Positions 34,534-56,314 of a stretch of 64,000 nucleotides of DNA are shown one piece after another. The notes below the pieces were generated by a model that saw nothing but the letters and a program-made list of their open reading frames with translations, did not search any database and was not told where the DNA came from. Source of the DNA: Pohlia nutans (lineage: Eukaryota; Streptophyta; Bryopsida; Bryales; Mniaceae); contig CM040088.1 in assembly GCA_022496805.1 (NCBI GenBank), positions 27,906,452 to 27,970,451 on the forward strand, read 5' to 3'. The first letter of the stretch is position 1. Each line of letters begins with the position of its first letter. The position numbers were made by a program, and so were the translations under genes.

Positions 34534-36510
34534 CTCCAATCCTAATCTTTAAGGTCCTGGGGGTTTTGCCATAAACTAAATGTGTTATAAAATGTGTCTT
34601 ACATGAATTTTTTGAAGTTTTATAGAATATGAAAGTTGTGATGCACAACCTATAGATCCTATCTATACAATTGAATACCACTGAAATACTTTAGAATTTT
34701 TATAAATCAATTTTAAAAAATAAAAATTAAATATTTATAAAAAATAATTTTTAATTTTTATCTAATTTTTAATTTAAATAATTGTGGAAAAGAACCAATA
34801 AAATTAACACTTTAAATGAGATGAAGTCTAATGAATATTTAAGCATCTTATTTAACTTATAATTTTAGCCAATCATAATGAAATTTAAGAAATAATTATT
34901 AATTTTGTATACTTAATGAAATTTGGAAGTTTATAGCTTATAATTATATATCTAATTATTTATGATGAATTTGTGAAATCCATTTTGATAGAATTGAATT
35001 AAAATTCATAATCTAAAATTAGTCTTATAATAAGTCTTTGCAAAATTGATGCATTATCATGCATTTTTTCAGACATTTACAAATTTAACAACTTTGTAGA
35101 TTACTTCAGGTATATGAACGATCAACTTTCTTTATTAATTATAATATTGATTAAAAACATTTTCATTGATCCAAACACATATTCTTATAGCCAACTTGAT
35201 TCTAAAGAGGTAAGGCTTTCGAAACACTCAATTTGGACACTTATAGCATGTTTTACAACCTTTTCTATTTTTGGTGCGACTCATTTTGAGTCGCCATGAA
35301 CTTAAGGGTTAAGCAAAGATTGATACAGTGACAGCCTTTCATTGAGAGAAATTGTATGAAATTCATATCACAATATACCCTTTCAATGTTATACTCCTAG
35401 TAAAGTGTTTTTGTGTACTAAAAAGCATATTTAAAACATATTCGTCTATTTGTGGCCTACTTCCAATTGCTTACAATATGTTTATATGGTTTTGTAAGAC
35501 GTGTACTTAACTTGTTGTTTGAGAACTCCAACCTCTTATATTTTCTAACATGCTATGTGTCAAGATCAATTTCAAAGGAGAGTTTTGTTGCATGTAGAAT
35601 CCAATTCGAAAATATTCAAAGCACAAGTAATGGCTTTTTCAGAAAAGAAGATTCGACAATTTCCAAGAATTTGCAATATATCCCCTTTGCAACCAAATCT
35701 GGCAAAACAATTCATGCAATTTCTACCGGTCTAAATTTTTAGTGCGCTCGGAAGCCAAGTGCATGATTATATGGCCAAGTGCTAAAATAGGGAATTGGAT
35801 GTTAGAATTGTTTGTTTACAATGAAAGTAATTGTAAAAGACAAAAATTGTTGTTTTTTAGACAAGTTTTTAGACAATTTTTTTAATGCTTCTGGGGGCCA
35901 AGTGCATGATTATATGGCCAAGTGCGTAAATAGCGAATTGCGTGTTTTTATAACTTTACAATTTATAAGAATAGTACAAACTTTTAAATCAGTACCTTGA
36001 CAACTAAACTAAAAAACCACATACTATATAGTATTGTACCCATTTACTCTAGTAAGCATCTAGTTCACTTTGCAACCTCTAGTCACCCATGCCTTCAATC
36101 TGCATTGCAACATATTCAAGTATGTGCGACTTTGCTTCATTTGTAATTGTGATTTGCTTCATCTATACATAATCATATAGTGCCATTGTTGCAGCTGTTG
36201 CTTCCTCCCTCCAAATAGCAACTCCACCATGATATTTATTTATTGTGTTATCAAAATAAATTGTCCAACCTCTTGGAACAAACTCAAAAAGAGAACAACA
36301 AGCCAAACGATTCACTCCCCTTTACAGAGCCCATGGGATTCCACATAAACAACATCATTGTCAACTCCAATGGAGCTTCCAAATGCACTAAGAAAAGGAA
36401 GAAAAAGAATGCGCGACCATGCACCCTCAACCACCTGCACAAAAAATAAAACAAAAAAATCATAAAATATCTATTTATCTATCTATCTATCTATTATTTG
36501 CGGGTCACTA
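34534..36510. other. AT-rich region with dispersed repeat copies
   Basis: No gene. Contains two adjacent copies of a repeat with GGCCAAGTGC preceded by GTGCATGATTATAT (35752-35787 and 35896-35925). The sequence between them has TTGTTTGTTTACAATG, also found at 44615. A (TATC)n stretch lies at 36470-36492. Confidence 0.45.
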
Positions 36511-36544
36511 ATGATGCATAGCTGCCCCTTTGCTTTCTTCCGCG

Positions 36545-36805
36545 GGTATGGGAGTATGGAAGAACATATTGATGTTCTCTTAAAGAGAGGACGAAAGAGG
36601 GTCCGCGCACGCGGACCCTTAGCCCCGAAAAACCCAGAAAAATATAATAATAATAATAATAATAGTATAATAATAATAGTAATAATAATAATAATAGTAA
36701 TAGTAATAATAATAATTTGGGTATGGCGGAGGGGCTGAGGGTACGCGGCAACGCACCCTCCGTCCTCCAGCCCTCAAAAGAACATAAATATGTTCTCCCA
36801 TACCC
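36545..36805. mobile_element. Foldback element with (AAT)n in the loop
   Basis: The left arm (GGGTATGGGAGTATGGAAGAA, ATGTTCTCTT, GGACGAAAGAGGGTCCGCG) and right arm (GGAGGACGGAGGGTGC, reversed; GGGTATGGGAGAACATAT, reversed) are imperfect inverted repeats of about 100 bp. Between them is an (AAT)n/(AATAGT) microsatellite, 36640-36715. A second, diverged copy of the left arm follows at 36838-36935. Confidence 0.6.
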
Positions 36806-37535
36806 TCTCATAGCCGCCTCATGAGTATATAAGACGGCCATGGGAGCATAGGAGAACATATTTGTGTTCTCTTGAGGATAGGATGAAATGGAATTTGCAC
36901 GCGCGAACCTTCAGCCTTGAAAATCCCGGATTTTTTAATTTTTGTTTAATTTTTTTAATTTTAATTTTTTTTGGCATGGCCGAGGGGCTAAGGGTACGCG
37001 GCATTCAAATGTTGTTTTGAAAATGGAGGAAGGAGTCATGCAGCCTTATGTACTTTTTGGCACACAAAAAAAGAAACAAGAAAAATGAAAAAATGAAAAA
37101 ATAAATTAATGTCTTCTTCCATACACTCTGGCAGTGGTGTTAGTGTCTTAATCTATTCATAATTTGTGATAGTTTTTAAATAGTCAATTTTGCAATTTTA
37201 AAAATAAATGAAATTGAAATTTTTGTTATGAAAATTTTGAAATATTAGTCTTTTATTGCAATATACTACAAGTTTCAACAAAAAAAAAAATCGATGTTTT
37301 TTGTCAATTTTTTTGAGAAGTTTCTTTTTAGCACAATTAGGTCCCGAAATGATTGCACTTGGCTAAGTGCAAGAATAGGAAATTGCATGTTCTACATGTT
37401 CAAAAATGCCAAAACAAACATGTTTGAGGCATCTATACTTTTTTAGAATAAAACCAAAAAAAATTAAAAGAAAATCATGCTTAAAATGCAGTTTAAAAAA
37501 TATTTGGGGTATGGGAATTATAAAAGCCATGTTCT

Positions 37536-38345
37536 TTAATCCTTTAGTGCTCAGGGTGTTGTAGCAGGGCATGCTAGATTTCAGTGGGGTTTTCCACTAC
37601 GATCGATACTACTAGAAATAGAATGGATTAAATTAGAAAATAATTGTACAACTATAATCCCAACTAAAGTAGACACATTTTGCAAAAATTAGAGAATCAT
37701 CCAATGGTGGGATTGGAAGTTCATAGTATGTCTTTGAACCGTATAATGCACACTCAAAAATGAGATTTTGGAGGATGTGTGACTTCAAAGTTAAATAGAA
37801 TTTGGGTTAAATTTTCTAAAATGAAAATGAAGACATTTAGCTATGACCTATATCTACACCTCTCCGTTGCAATCTTTCATAACAAGAACGGACTCACACA
37901 TAATTATTGTGAATTGTATAAGAGATAATGACTTATCTATGTACAGTTTAGGACAAAATTTTATACGTTAAAATATGAAAGGAGTTGGTACATTGATAGA
38001 GATTAGAATACATACACTAATAGAACATGAACAAGAGAACACAATCATAAAAAACAAACAAGATAACAAACTTCCAAAGACAAGAAATATTGCACAATAC
38101 ATGTGTTGTATTTGTAAGTATTTACCGTATTTTCAAGTATTTATAGTATTTTCTTGTTTTGTTCATAGGTATTTTGATAGTTTTGCAACTCCAAATTGAT
38201 ATTTACTTTTTCTAAAAGATGTGTATCATAAATCTCCAATTCTAAACTTTACAATTCAAAATCCAATTATTCACGGATTTTCTGTTATTTGCATTTCCGA
38301 CACTGCAATGACTATAATCTGGTTTGTTGGGCACTAAAGAGTTAA
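37536..38345. mobile_element. Possible TTAA-flanked element nested in a long inverted repeat
   Basis: TTAA at 37536-37539 then TCCTTTAGTGCTCAGGG; the right side is GGGCACTAAAGAG followed by TTAA at 38342-38345. Three bases later a further TTAACCCTTTAGAGTCC begins, resembling the end at 45762 reversed. The boundaries overlap the long inverted repeat at 37690-39036, so the history is not resolved. Confidence 0.35.
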
Positions 38346-39036
38346 GGGTTAACCCTTTAGAGTCCACGCAACCACATTGTTGTTGCATAGGCATGTTTTT
38401 CCAAACTACTGTAAGATCTACTCTGAACCAAGCATCAATGTTTTTTATTTTTGTTTTTATTTTTTTATTTTGTAGTGTATGCGTCAGATGAATCCCCACA
38501 TCTAAATTTTATAAATTGATTTGGAGAACTTTGTGAAGCTATCAAAGTGCCTATGTAAGAAACACCAAAATATTGCAAATGCACGGGCAAATACATCAAA
38601 ATACAAAAAATACTTATGAATACAATACATTTAATATACAATATTTATTGTGTTTGGAAGTTTGTTATCTTGTTTTTTTTGGATTGTGTTCTCTTGTTCA
38701 TGTTCCATTAGTGTATGTATTCCAATCTTGATTAATGTACTAACTCCTTCTATATTTAACAAATAAATTTTTGTCCTAAACTGTGTATGGATAAGTCACT
38801 CTCAATTATAAAATTCGCAATAATCATGTGTGAGTTTGTTCTTGACATGAAAGATTGCAATGGAGAGGTGTTGATATAAATCATTGCTAAAACACTTTGA
38901 CTTTCATTTTTGAAAATTTAACCCAAATTTTATTTATATTTGAAGTCACACATCCTCCAAAATCTCATTTTTGAGTGTGCACTACACGGTTTAAAGACAT
39001 ACTATAATTTTCCAATCCAGCGGTATGATCTCACCA
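37690..39036. repeat. Long inverted repeat with ~400-bp arms
   Basis: 37690-38105 is complementary to 38630-39036. Examples: CATAGTATGTCTTTGAACCG against CGGTTTAAAGACATACTAT; TTTTGGAGGATGTGTGACTT against AAGTCACACATCCTCCAAAA; GAACAAGAGAACACAATC against GATTGTGTTCTCTTGTTC. Flanks show no obvious duplication. Probably a long-TIR DNA transposon remnant without coding sequence. Confidence 0.75.
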
Positions 39037-39114
39037 AGGTTTAACAAACACTTGTTTGATTAAGCTATGCTTACATTTATACGGTGGAATACTAATAACC
39101 TTTAAAGGTCCCAT

Positions 39115-39389
39115 CACTACAACAGATTGGGTATTTTGTGACTGGGAAAATGTGACTGGGAAAATGTGACTGGGATGACAGGCGACTGCTGGCAGTCACA
39201 TTCTGCGAGGGCAAAACTGTCGGCGGCGGCCAAATTCGACAATGTGACTGGCAGTCATATTCTGCAGTCATATTTGCCAGCTGTACCGTATAAAGTGGGT
39301 AGGAGGGTCGTATACCTTCGTAGGGAACGAATGGGAACGTTCCTGGAGAATGCCCAGTCATATTTTGCAGTCACATTTTCCCTGTAGTC
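39115..39389. mobile_element. Small CACTA-like element (275 bp)
   Basis: Starts CACTACAACAGATTGGG and ends, reverse complemented, GACTACAGGGAAAATGTGAC. Both ends carry repeated GGGAAAATGTGACTG motifs. The outermost right base pair has changed. A lone similar start (CACTACAACATGAAATGAGG) occurs at 57805. Confidence 0.5.
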
Positions 39390-40384
39390 ATATATATATA
39401 TTTATTTATTTATTTTTAGGCAGCCCTAGATTATATACACTGCCCTAGACGGTTTACATGTATTTTGGCCCTCCCAATCATTGTGTAGTTTTAGGGTTTA
39501 GGGTATTTATTTAATAAGGAAAATTTTGTGTCCAAAATTGCATGGAGATAGTAGATACATTGATAGTACATTACTTATAATATAGGGTCACTTGTAATAC
39601 CCAAAATTATGTTTATAGTATTTCTAAAATAGCATTGTAGTAATTGATAGGAAAAAATAATTATTTTAAGGTGAGTGTTTTTTAGAGTGTAGTGTGAGAA
39701 AAAATTTAGAACTGGATGAAAACTATGTTAGGAAACACACTATGGATGTTCTAGTGATATTGGTGTGGTTTGTTTTGGGATTTGCGAACTTCTTTCAATG
39801 TTTTGCTGAAAAAATTAAGTGGGCCAGTATTAATGGGCTATAACATGTAACCAATTCTGTAAATAACATGTTACATTTTGTATTCCCGGAATCAATCTTG
39901 TTGTGTAATGCATTCGGTTCCTTTACGTTGTAGTGCAATGCTAGAAAAATTCAAAAAATTATAAACAATGTAGGATTTAAATTACTAAGGAAATTGTAAT
40001 TTATAATTACACATAGGATGGTAAGAAATTGAAGAAAGTAGAATTATTAAAAGAAATAGAATCCACTGAAATGCAGAAAATGAGGGAAATAGCCCCCCAA
40101 CAAATATGTGTTATATACTCATGTATCCCAAAGAATACAATAAGTGACTTTCCTGGGCATTTGTTGTAAGTAAGAAGCTCCAAATTGGGACCCCAGTACT
40201 TCATTAGAACCATAGCATCAAGTATTTCATCTTCACTTTTGATTTTTGACCATTGGAGGTGAGGAATTATTCTAAATACAACAATACACTAATGTACAAT
40301 ACTGGTCAAAACAGGCTCTTGGGATAATAATATCACAATTTTTTTTAAAACATCACTAAAAAAAACAATGGTTCGTTTAGAACT

Positions 40385-40690
40385 ACCATGGGCCCGCGTT
40401 CCTCAAAAGCGGAGAGTGGCTAAAGGCAAGTCGCCGGTAGGACACTTCTTAGTCCTCCAATCCTCCAATCTCATCCAGTGGTTCAGAATCTCTGACATGG
40501 CACGCAGGGGTCGCTAGCTAACGGGAGGGGAGACGGGTGTCGACTGGCAGGGACATGCGCCAACTAATGGGGCGTCGGCTGACGGGGACGGGTGCCAAGG
40601 GCCATGAAATTCCCCACACGAGTTGATAGGACAGAAAGGTGGAGATGACAGGCTATCAGCCCCCACGTAGCTAAAACTCAATTCCCAGTT
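40385..40690 (+). repeat. Left member of an inverted repeat pair
   Basis: GCGGAGAGTGGCTAAAGGCA, AGTCGCCGG, CACTTCT-AxTCCTC, CTCATCCAGTGGTT and CTGACGGGGACGxGTG match the reverse complement of 45540-45765. The pair is about 5 kb apart in opposite orientation and encloses the RNase H and integrase-like remnants. Confidence 0.7.
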
Positions 40691-40967
40691 CACACATGCT
40701 CTCACTTAGCCAGTTAGGCTTGTTAACATATGACCCCACATATGCCCTCGCATACACTTTAGAACATAAAATTCCATCCCAGAGTTGAAGTGTTTTTCTT
40801 CACGCGAACATTGAAGCTTATTATGATAACAAATTTTATGGCGATGGAGTATTGGAGCTTATTATGGTGACAATTTTTTAGCGATGGAGCAGTGAGGCAT
40901 TGTTCAAATCACTTGAGGCTTTTATTATGGTGATGGATATGGAGCTTATTTGTATTCAAACAAATGA

Positions 40968-42308
40968 TTGAATTATGTTTACGGAAGTGTGTTCTTGGAG
41001 GATTTAAAATTGGTACGTATTCATTTTGATTTTTGGTGTTATTTAGATTTGATACCGTTTAGTTTAGTATTGTTTCATATTTACAATTGCCTATACAATC
41101 TAAACACACATATTAAACATCCAACCATGCATAACAATCACGCGGACAAAACCATACTAACAGACATGGTAGAAATGCTAAAAACCCGTACCCAACCCAC
41201 CACATTCTACAAAGTCAAAGCTCATACCAACATTGAAGGCAACGAACAAGCGGATAAACTTGCAAAAATGGGAGCCAGAAAAAACTACTCTGTTGCTACA
41301 AAATCATATGAATTTGCACATACCACACCATTCTACTTCCAAAAAGATATATGGCCAGGACCTACAAAACGGCCAGACAAAGGCCCTATCAGATGTCTCC
41401 AAACATATATAACCAAATACGACCAAGAAAATAACCTAGAAATAATGGCAACCCAATTTCCCAACATTAGCAAATGGACTATGAACCCAAATATCGATAA
41501 TGAACTATCCAATGCATTCTGGTCCAACCCTACAATCACAGACTCACAAAAAACAAACATTTTAAAATTTCGTACCGGTCAATACATGGGTAATGCAAGA
41601 AAACAACTATTCTTTGGTAGAGAAAGATTCCCCTCAATCACATGTTCTATCTGTAATTCTGAAGATGCAGACACATGGCTACGCATACTTCTAAAATGCA
41701 ACCATCATCATATAGACACCATTAGAGTCAAAAGACATAATAAAGCAGTATGGGAATTAAGAAAACTAATCCTTTCATCACAAAAATCCAGATGTTACAC
41801 ACTCATGAACGCAATAACATTTAATAACAACCCCCAAGAAAACACAGTACCTCCATGGCTGCTACCATGTTCATGTGAACAACAAAGATGTCACTGCAAG
41901 GCAAGATTCAAACCAAACATCCTCTGCGTAAAAGGACTCCCGTACAACAATGACCCACCATCAATCCCAGCAGACAACCTCACAATTCAATTTATTGAAT
42001 TTACATATTGTAACGACAGGTTCCCACAAGAAACAATTGAAAATAAAAACCAAAAATACCAACCACTTATTAATAACATCATTAATCTAGGTTGGGAAGT
42101 TGATCCACTCATAGTCATCACAGCAGGAGCTAGAGGTACAATGCATACTCCCTCAATGAAACTCCTCGAAACAAAATTTAAACTACTAGAAACCAGCATT
42201 AAGCACACATTCAAAGAAATAAATAACATTGCTATACAACATGCCGGATCAATTATTCTACATAAAAGGAAAATAGAAAATAACCAACCATTACCAATAG
42301 ATTACTGA
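40968..42308 (+). pseudogene. LINE-type RNase H plus zinc-knuckle C-terminal remnant
   Basis: An open frame with no stop for about 440 codons but no proper start; similarity begins inside it near NCLYNLNTHIKHPTMHN. The RNase H half-domain keeps FYKVKAHTNIEGNEQADKLA, which contains the late catalytic His and Asp; the first catalytic residues are missing, so the domain is truncated at its N-terminus. Downstream lies a zinc-binding segment (CSICNSEDADTWLRILLKC then HHH), the usual end of non-LTR retrotransposon ORF2, and a second Cys cluster (CSCEQQRCHCKARF). The preserved length suggests a fairly recent insertion. It is a different lineage from the L1-type element at 58-64 kb. No intact reverse transcriptase is in the vicinity. 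Confidence 0.65.
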
Positions 42309-42419
42309 GTAAAATAAAACTAACAAAGAAAAGGAGGGTAATGGTGAAGACCACTACTTATTTCTTTGTATTTTTCACTAGCTCAAAGTAAACACTTGTC
42401 TTAGGTAGATGGGATAGGG

Positions 42420-42580
42420 CCGGTTGGTTGGTACAAACTTTCCTGCCTATGATGAATTCACTAGTAGCACCAAGTCATGTATATCACAATAACGCTCAAA
42501 CGGACTCAACGGGAATCGAACCCGGACCGTCTAATTGTAATACAAACATCCCTCTCCAACCAACCTTGGAACCATGACTT
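42420..42580 (-). mobile_element. tRNA-derived SINE-like sequence
   Basis: In reverse complement it has an A-box-like TGGTTGGAGAGGG and a perfect B box, GGTTCGATTCC (42512-42522). Spacing is near 35 bp, followed by CCGTTGAGTCCG. The would-be anticodon arm (TTGT-ATT-ACAA) has no seven-base loop, so it is not a functional tRNA. The inverted motif GGTTGGTTGG recurs at 42420. Confidence 0.45.
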
Positions 42581-42860
42581 GGCGACTACTAAGAAAATAA
42601 ACACCAATTATTTATACCCACACAGGATCTAACCAATCAATGTTACTAGTGTTATTAGTACTTATCTCTGGTCACTAAAGTGTCTATTCCCGAAAGGGGT
42701 GAGTAGTCTTGCACCAATGGCCCTTTGTCCAGTGGGCACTGGCTCATTGTCAAGACGAACAGACACTTTATTCACGCCGGCCTCGAAAGAGGACCAGAGT
42801 TCATATCTATCTATCTGTTTCATACTTATTGAATCTAGGATTTTTGTTCCTTTCTTTTAA

Positions 42861-43092
42861 GCCTTACACGACCAAGGATTCATAGTTTTAAAATGACAAA
42901 TTCAATTGTGAAATATTGTGAAATATATAATTCAGATAGGACCAAACTTTATATCACTATAAATGGTGAAGAACATTGCATGTATTGATGAAAAAAAAAA
43001 ATTGAATAAAAGGAAGTCTACATAGGACCTATTCAAGACTATTATAAATAATATGAGACCAAATTTGGGCTTCTTGGTCTTTTTAGGAGTTG
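42861..43092 (+). mobile_element. TTAA-associated MITE of the GACCAAGGATT type
   Basis: TTAA at 42857-42860 precedes GCCTTACACGACCAAGG; the right end reads TTCTTGGTCTTTTTAGGAG followed by TTGG (one or two changes from TTAA). The interior matches, in reverse orientation, 45250-45460 (TTTTAAAATGACAAAT, GATAGGACCAAA, GTGAAGAACATTG), and partly 6508 and 7758. Confidence 0.5.
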
Positions 43093-43288
43093 GAGTTTAG
43101 TTAGGGGTTAGGCATGTCGGAAATAGGGTATTTTCTTTTTCAATCTCATAATTGTTATTAAATAAATCATATGAAGACTAAATGAACCATTGTTTCATAT
43201 TTACTTTGTAATGTATATGTGTTTATTACTTTTTTCATGTCTTAACTATATATCCTTTTAAAATTTAAAAATATAACTAAAAAAGCCA

Positions 43289-43990
43289 ATGGAGGAAATT
43301 ATGAGGCATGTGGATACTTTATCAGAGAGCGACAAAGATGAATATGTTGAGTTCTCTATTTTTGATGACGATGAAAGAGCTATTGAGATCTCTGATATAG
43401 CACAAAAAGAGCTTCAATATAACGATGATACTATTCAAGGGCACTTGGAAACATGTAATCCACTCATGTTTTCTGCTACATCAATTTGGTATCTCTTTAC
43501 TAAGAGACCTTATCTTTTCATGATTCAATGCTTGTAAGGTCAAATCCAAGTTACAAGTGAAAGTATCCTCAATGTTGAGCCTTCATAGTCTATTCCTGGT
43601 CAAGCCGATGGCAAATTGCTCCAGTCTGTCTTGAAAAAATGGTAAGCCATAGTGGACAACCTAAACGTGAGGCTAAATCCTCGAACCAAAAATATGAGAT
43701 TATTCAACAAATCTGCAAAATCTTATCATCTTTGTTCACCATGTGTGGAGGAATGGGAAAACATTATCAAAAATGCACATGCATGTAGACATCCACAATA
43801 TAGGGTTAAAGCTACACATGACCAAATTACAAAAATGCTTTGGCTAGTAAGAGGTCGAACTCATGGCATTCCACAACCTTATATACAACAATTTGTATCA
43901 ACATGTGTGAAGTGTATATCATCAAGAACAACTAAACAAATTCAAAAAACATCAAACCGGGTGAAACGGATTCTCCAAAATTTTACTTGA
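43289..43990 (+). pseudogene. Degenerate integrase-type (HHCC zinc-binding) fragment
   Basis: One frame from ATG 43289 to TGA 43988, broken by three internal stops (two TAA, one TAG, all between 43535 and 43650). The N-terminal part is acidic (MEEIMRHVDTLSESDKDEY). The C-terminal part has VKATHDQITKML, THGIPQPYIQQFVSTCVKC: a His-His-Cys-Cys arrangement like the zinc-binding domain before retroviral-type integrase cores (GINGER/KRBA2-like by pattern). The catalytic core should follow but is replaced by pyrimidine-rich repeats and other insertions at 44000-44700. Confidence 0.4.
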
Positions 43991-43994
43991 AACG

Positions 43995-44225
43995 TGCGTA
44001 GTTCCTCTCTCACTCCCTCCTCTCTCTCCTCTCCTTCTCCATCTCTTTCGCCTCTTTTTTCTCCCTCTCCGTTTTCCTCGCCTCTCCTCATATATATAGA
44101 GGAGAGAGTCTCTTCCACTCCCTCTCCCATTCCTTCCCCTCTCTCCTTTCCCCTATATATATGAGGAGAGGGGTAGGAGATGAAGAGGGAGAGGACAGAG
44201 GGAGGGAATGAGAGAGGGATTTTGG
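43995..44225. repeat. CT/AG-rich low-complexity palindrome
   Basis: CTCTCTCCTCTCC-type tracts on the left and GAGGAGAGG-type tracts on the right surround two TATATATA cores. The region can fold on itself. No gene content. Confidence 0.6.
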
Positions 44226-44614
44226 TGCACGGTACTGTACATGGTTAAAAATAGGAAAAATTGGCCACCTTGTAAGGTTCAGCAACATCGAATGACCAAG
44301 TAAAGTAAAGTTATTTTTTATTTTTTGTTTTGGCGGCTACCGTTTAGTATTCAGCAGCACCCCATGGTCAAATAAAGTTACATATATTATTTATTTATTT
44401 AATTTTTTTGCTTCGCAATTGCCCTTTAGGGTTCAGCAGCCACAACCGAAGAAAAAATAAAAGAAAAAAAAAGACAAGAAGAAAGACATGAAGGAAGACA
44501 AAAAGAAAGACAAGAGGAAAACAAGAAAGAAGACAAAAAAAAAAAACAAGATAAAATAAAAGATAAAATAAAAGGTAAAATAAAAGATAAAGATAAAAAT
44601 AAAAAATAAAAAAA

Positions 44615-44760
44615 ATAATTGTTTGTTTACAATGTAAGTGATTGTAGAAAGACAAAAATTGATGTTTTTTTGAGAATTCTTTAACCAATTTTTGTTAAGC
44701 CAAATATGCTTATGAAACGAGCGCACTTGGCCAAGTGCATAAATAGCGAATTGCATGTTA
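44615..44760 (+). repeat. Copy of the GCACTTGGCCAAGTGC repeat family
   Basis: Shares TTGTTTGTTTACAATG, GACAAAAATTG, the perfect 16-bp palindrome GCACTTGGCCAAGTGC (44714-44731 region) and ATAGCGAATTGC with 35806-35945, and in part with 37260-37390 and 15258. Confidence 0.65.
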
Positions 44761-45144
44761 CAAGTAAAACTTTGGAGAAGCCCAAGACCACTATTGAGGT
44801 ACGACGACGAGAAATCTATGCTCGAAAACGTAAACGACTGCAACTTCCAAAAAGCTTCAAACAAGAATGTAGGTTGTGTGGAGACTACAACATAAATTTT
44901 GATCGATGAAAAAACCATTGAATATAGAAATTCTGGAACTTCCATTTCAAGAGAAGAACAACAATGCGGAACAATTAGAACTGATGGTTCTCTTGTTGGA
45001 AAAATGTTAGAAGTCTTCAATGATGAAAATACAAGCAAATGGTATATAACAAGGGTTTCAAGCCTCAATGATGCAGTAGAGGGAATCAATGCTAAAACAT
45101 ACAATGTAGAGCTACAAGGTAGTGGGAAGTCTTGGAAGGCATGA
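44761..45144 (+). pseudogene. Transposon protein remnant, C-terminal
   Basis: Two overlapping frames: KTTIEVRRREIYARKRKRLQ followed by ECRLCGDYN, and IRTDGSLVGKMLEVFNDENT with KWYITRVSSLNDAVEGI. It may continue the integrase-like protein at 43289-43990 after the inserted repeats. Assignment to one element is a guess. Confidence 0.25.
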
Positions 45145-45249
45145 CATTCTAAGATGGGAATGTTCAGTTTGCTTGATATGATTTTTTTATATGTTTTGAT
45201 GATATATATTAAGCTTATCATAAGTAATTGTGTTTTTTGATGATATATG

Positions 45250-45460
45250 AACCCCTACAAGACCAGAAAGCCCAAATTGCCGTCATTTATTTTTTTGTTG
45301 TTTTAAATAGGTTTTATATAGATTCCTTTTGTCCAAATTTATTTTTACCCTAAACTAATACATACAATGTTCTTCACTGATTCTGGTGATATAAAATTTG
45401 GTCCTATCTAAAATGTATTTTTCGCGATATGATAGATGACATTTGTCATTTTAAAACAAT
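45250..45460 (-). mobile_element. Inverted copy of the 42861-43092 MITE
   Basis: Begins ACCCCTACAAGACCAGAAAG (terminus CCCCTAxAAGACCA) and in reverse complement follows the same interior as 42861-43092. Flanking TTAA is decayed. Confidence 0.5.
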
Positions 45461-45539
45461 GAATACGTGGGGGCATAAGTGGCTGCAATCCCTGGATGGC
45501 TGCAGTCTGTGGATGGCTGTAGTCCGTCGCTTAATTTTC

Positions 45540-45765
45540 TCTGGCCTTGTCATCTCCATCTTTCTACCCTCTTAGCCTCTGTGGGGAATTTCGTGCCCCT
45601 TAACACTCGTCCCCGTCAGTCGGCGCCCCCCACATGCCACGTCAGAGACCCTAAACCGCTGAATGAGATGAGAGGATCAGAGGATTGAGAAGTGTCTTGC
45701 CGGCGACTCGCTTTCGGCCACTCTCCAAGCTTGAAGAGTGTGGACTCTGGGCTCTAAAGGATTAA
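45540..45765 (-). repeat. Right member of the inverted repeat pair, TTAA end
   Basis: Reverse complement starts TTAATCCTTTAGAGCCCAGA (TTAA at 45762-45765) and continues GGAGAGTGGCCGAAAGCGAG, GACGTGGCATGTGGG, matching 40385-40690. The terminus matches that at 38349 (TTAACCCTTTAGAGTCC). Confidence 0.65.
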
Positions 45766-46173
45766 TATAGAGGTTTTCAAATAATGTAGATTACTTTAAT
45801 AATGTTGTTCACACTATTTAGAATAAAAAATGTAAGTGGAGTGTTTAAAGTGCATCTTAACCTATTTAGCTCAAATATGAGTCTAAAAAAGAAAAAGCTA
45901 TAAAATTTGAAAATAGCATAGAAGGAACGTCTATAATTACTATCGGTGTATGCAAAATTTTGGGGAAAAGGTCCATCCAATCATCCACGTCCATCCGTGG
46001 GCCCTAAAGCGCGGCCCGCTAGTTCAGTGCAGCCAAAGCCGTAGAACCTCAAAACCTTCAAACCTTCTTCCCCGCAAACCTTCCGTCAATCCCCCGTTGG
46101 CCTTTGCATCGCCGCTGAAAGCTCACCGAATCCTTCCTTTGATGATGTGAGGGCGACGTCCACGAGCGGCGCC

Positions 46174-56314
<10,141 letters not shown>

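Noticed and set aside
36494..36859. Leu/Tyr-run frame
   Set aside because: Encoded by the (AAT)n microsatellite inside a foldback element.
42502..42577. Functional tRNA gene
   Set aside because: The B box is perfect, but the anticodon arm and acceptor stem do not fold as a tRNA; treated as SINE-like.
44433..45221. Long minus-strand frame rich in Phe and Leu
   Set aside because: Made of poly-T/AAAATAAA-type low-complexity DNA on the opposite strand; no domain, and it overlaps the plus-strand transposon remnants.
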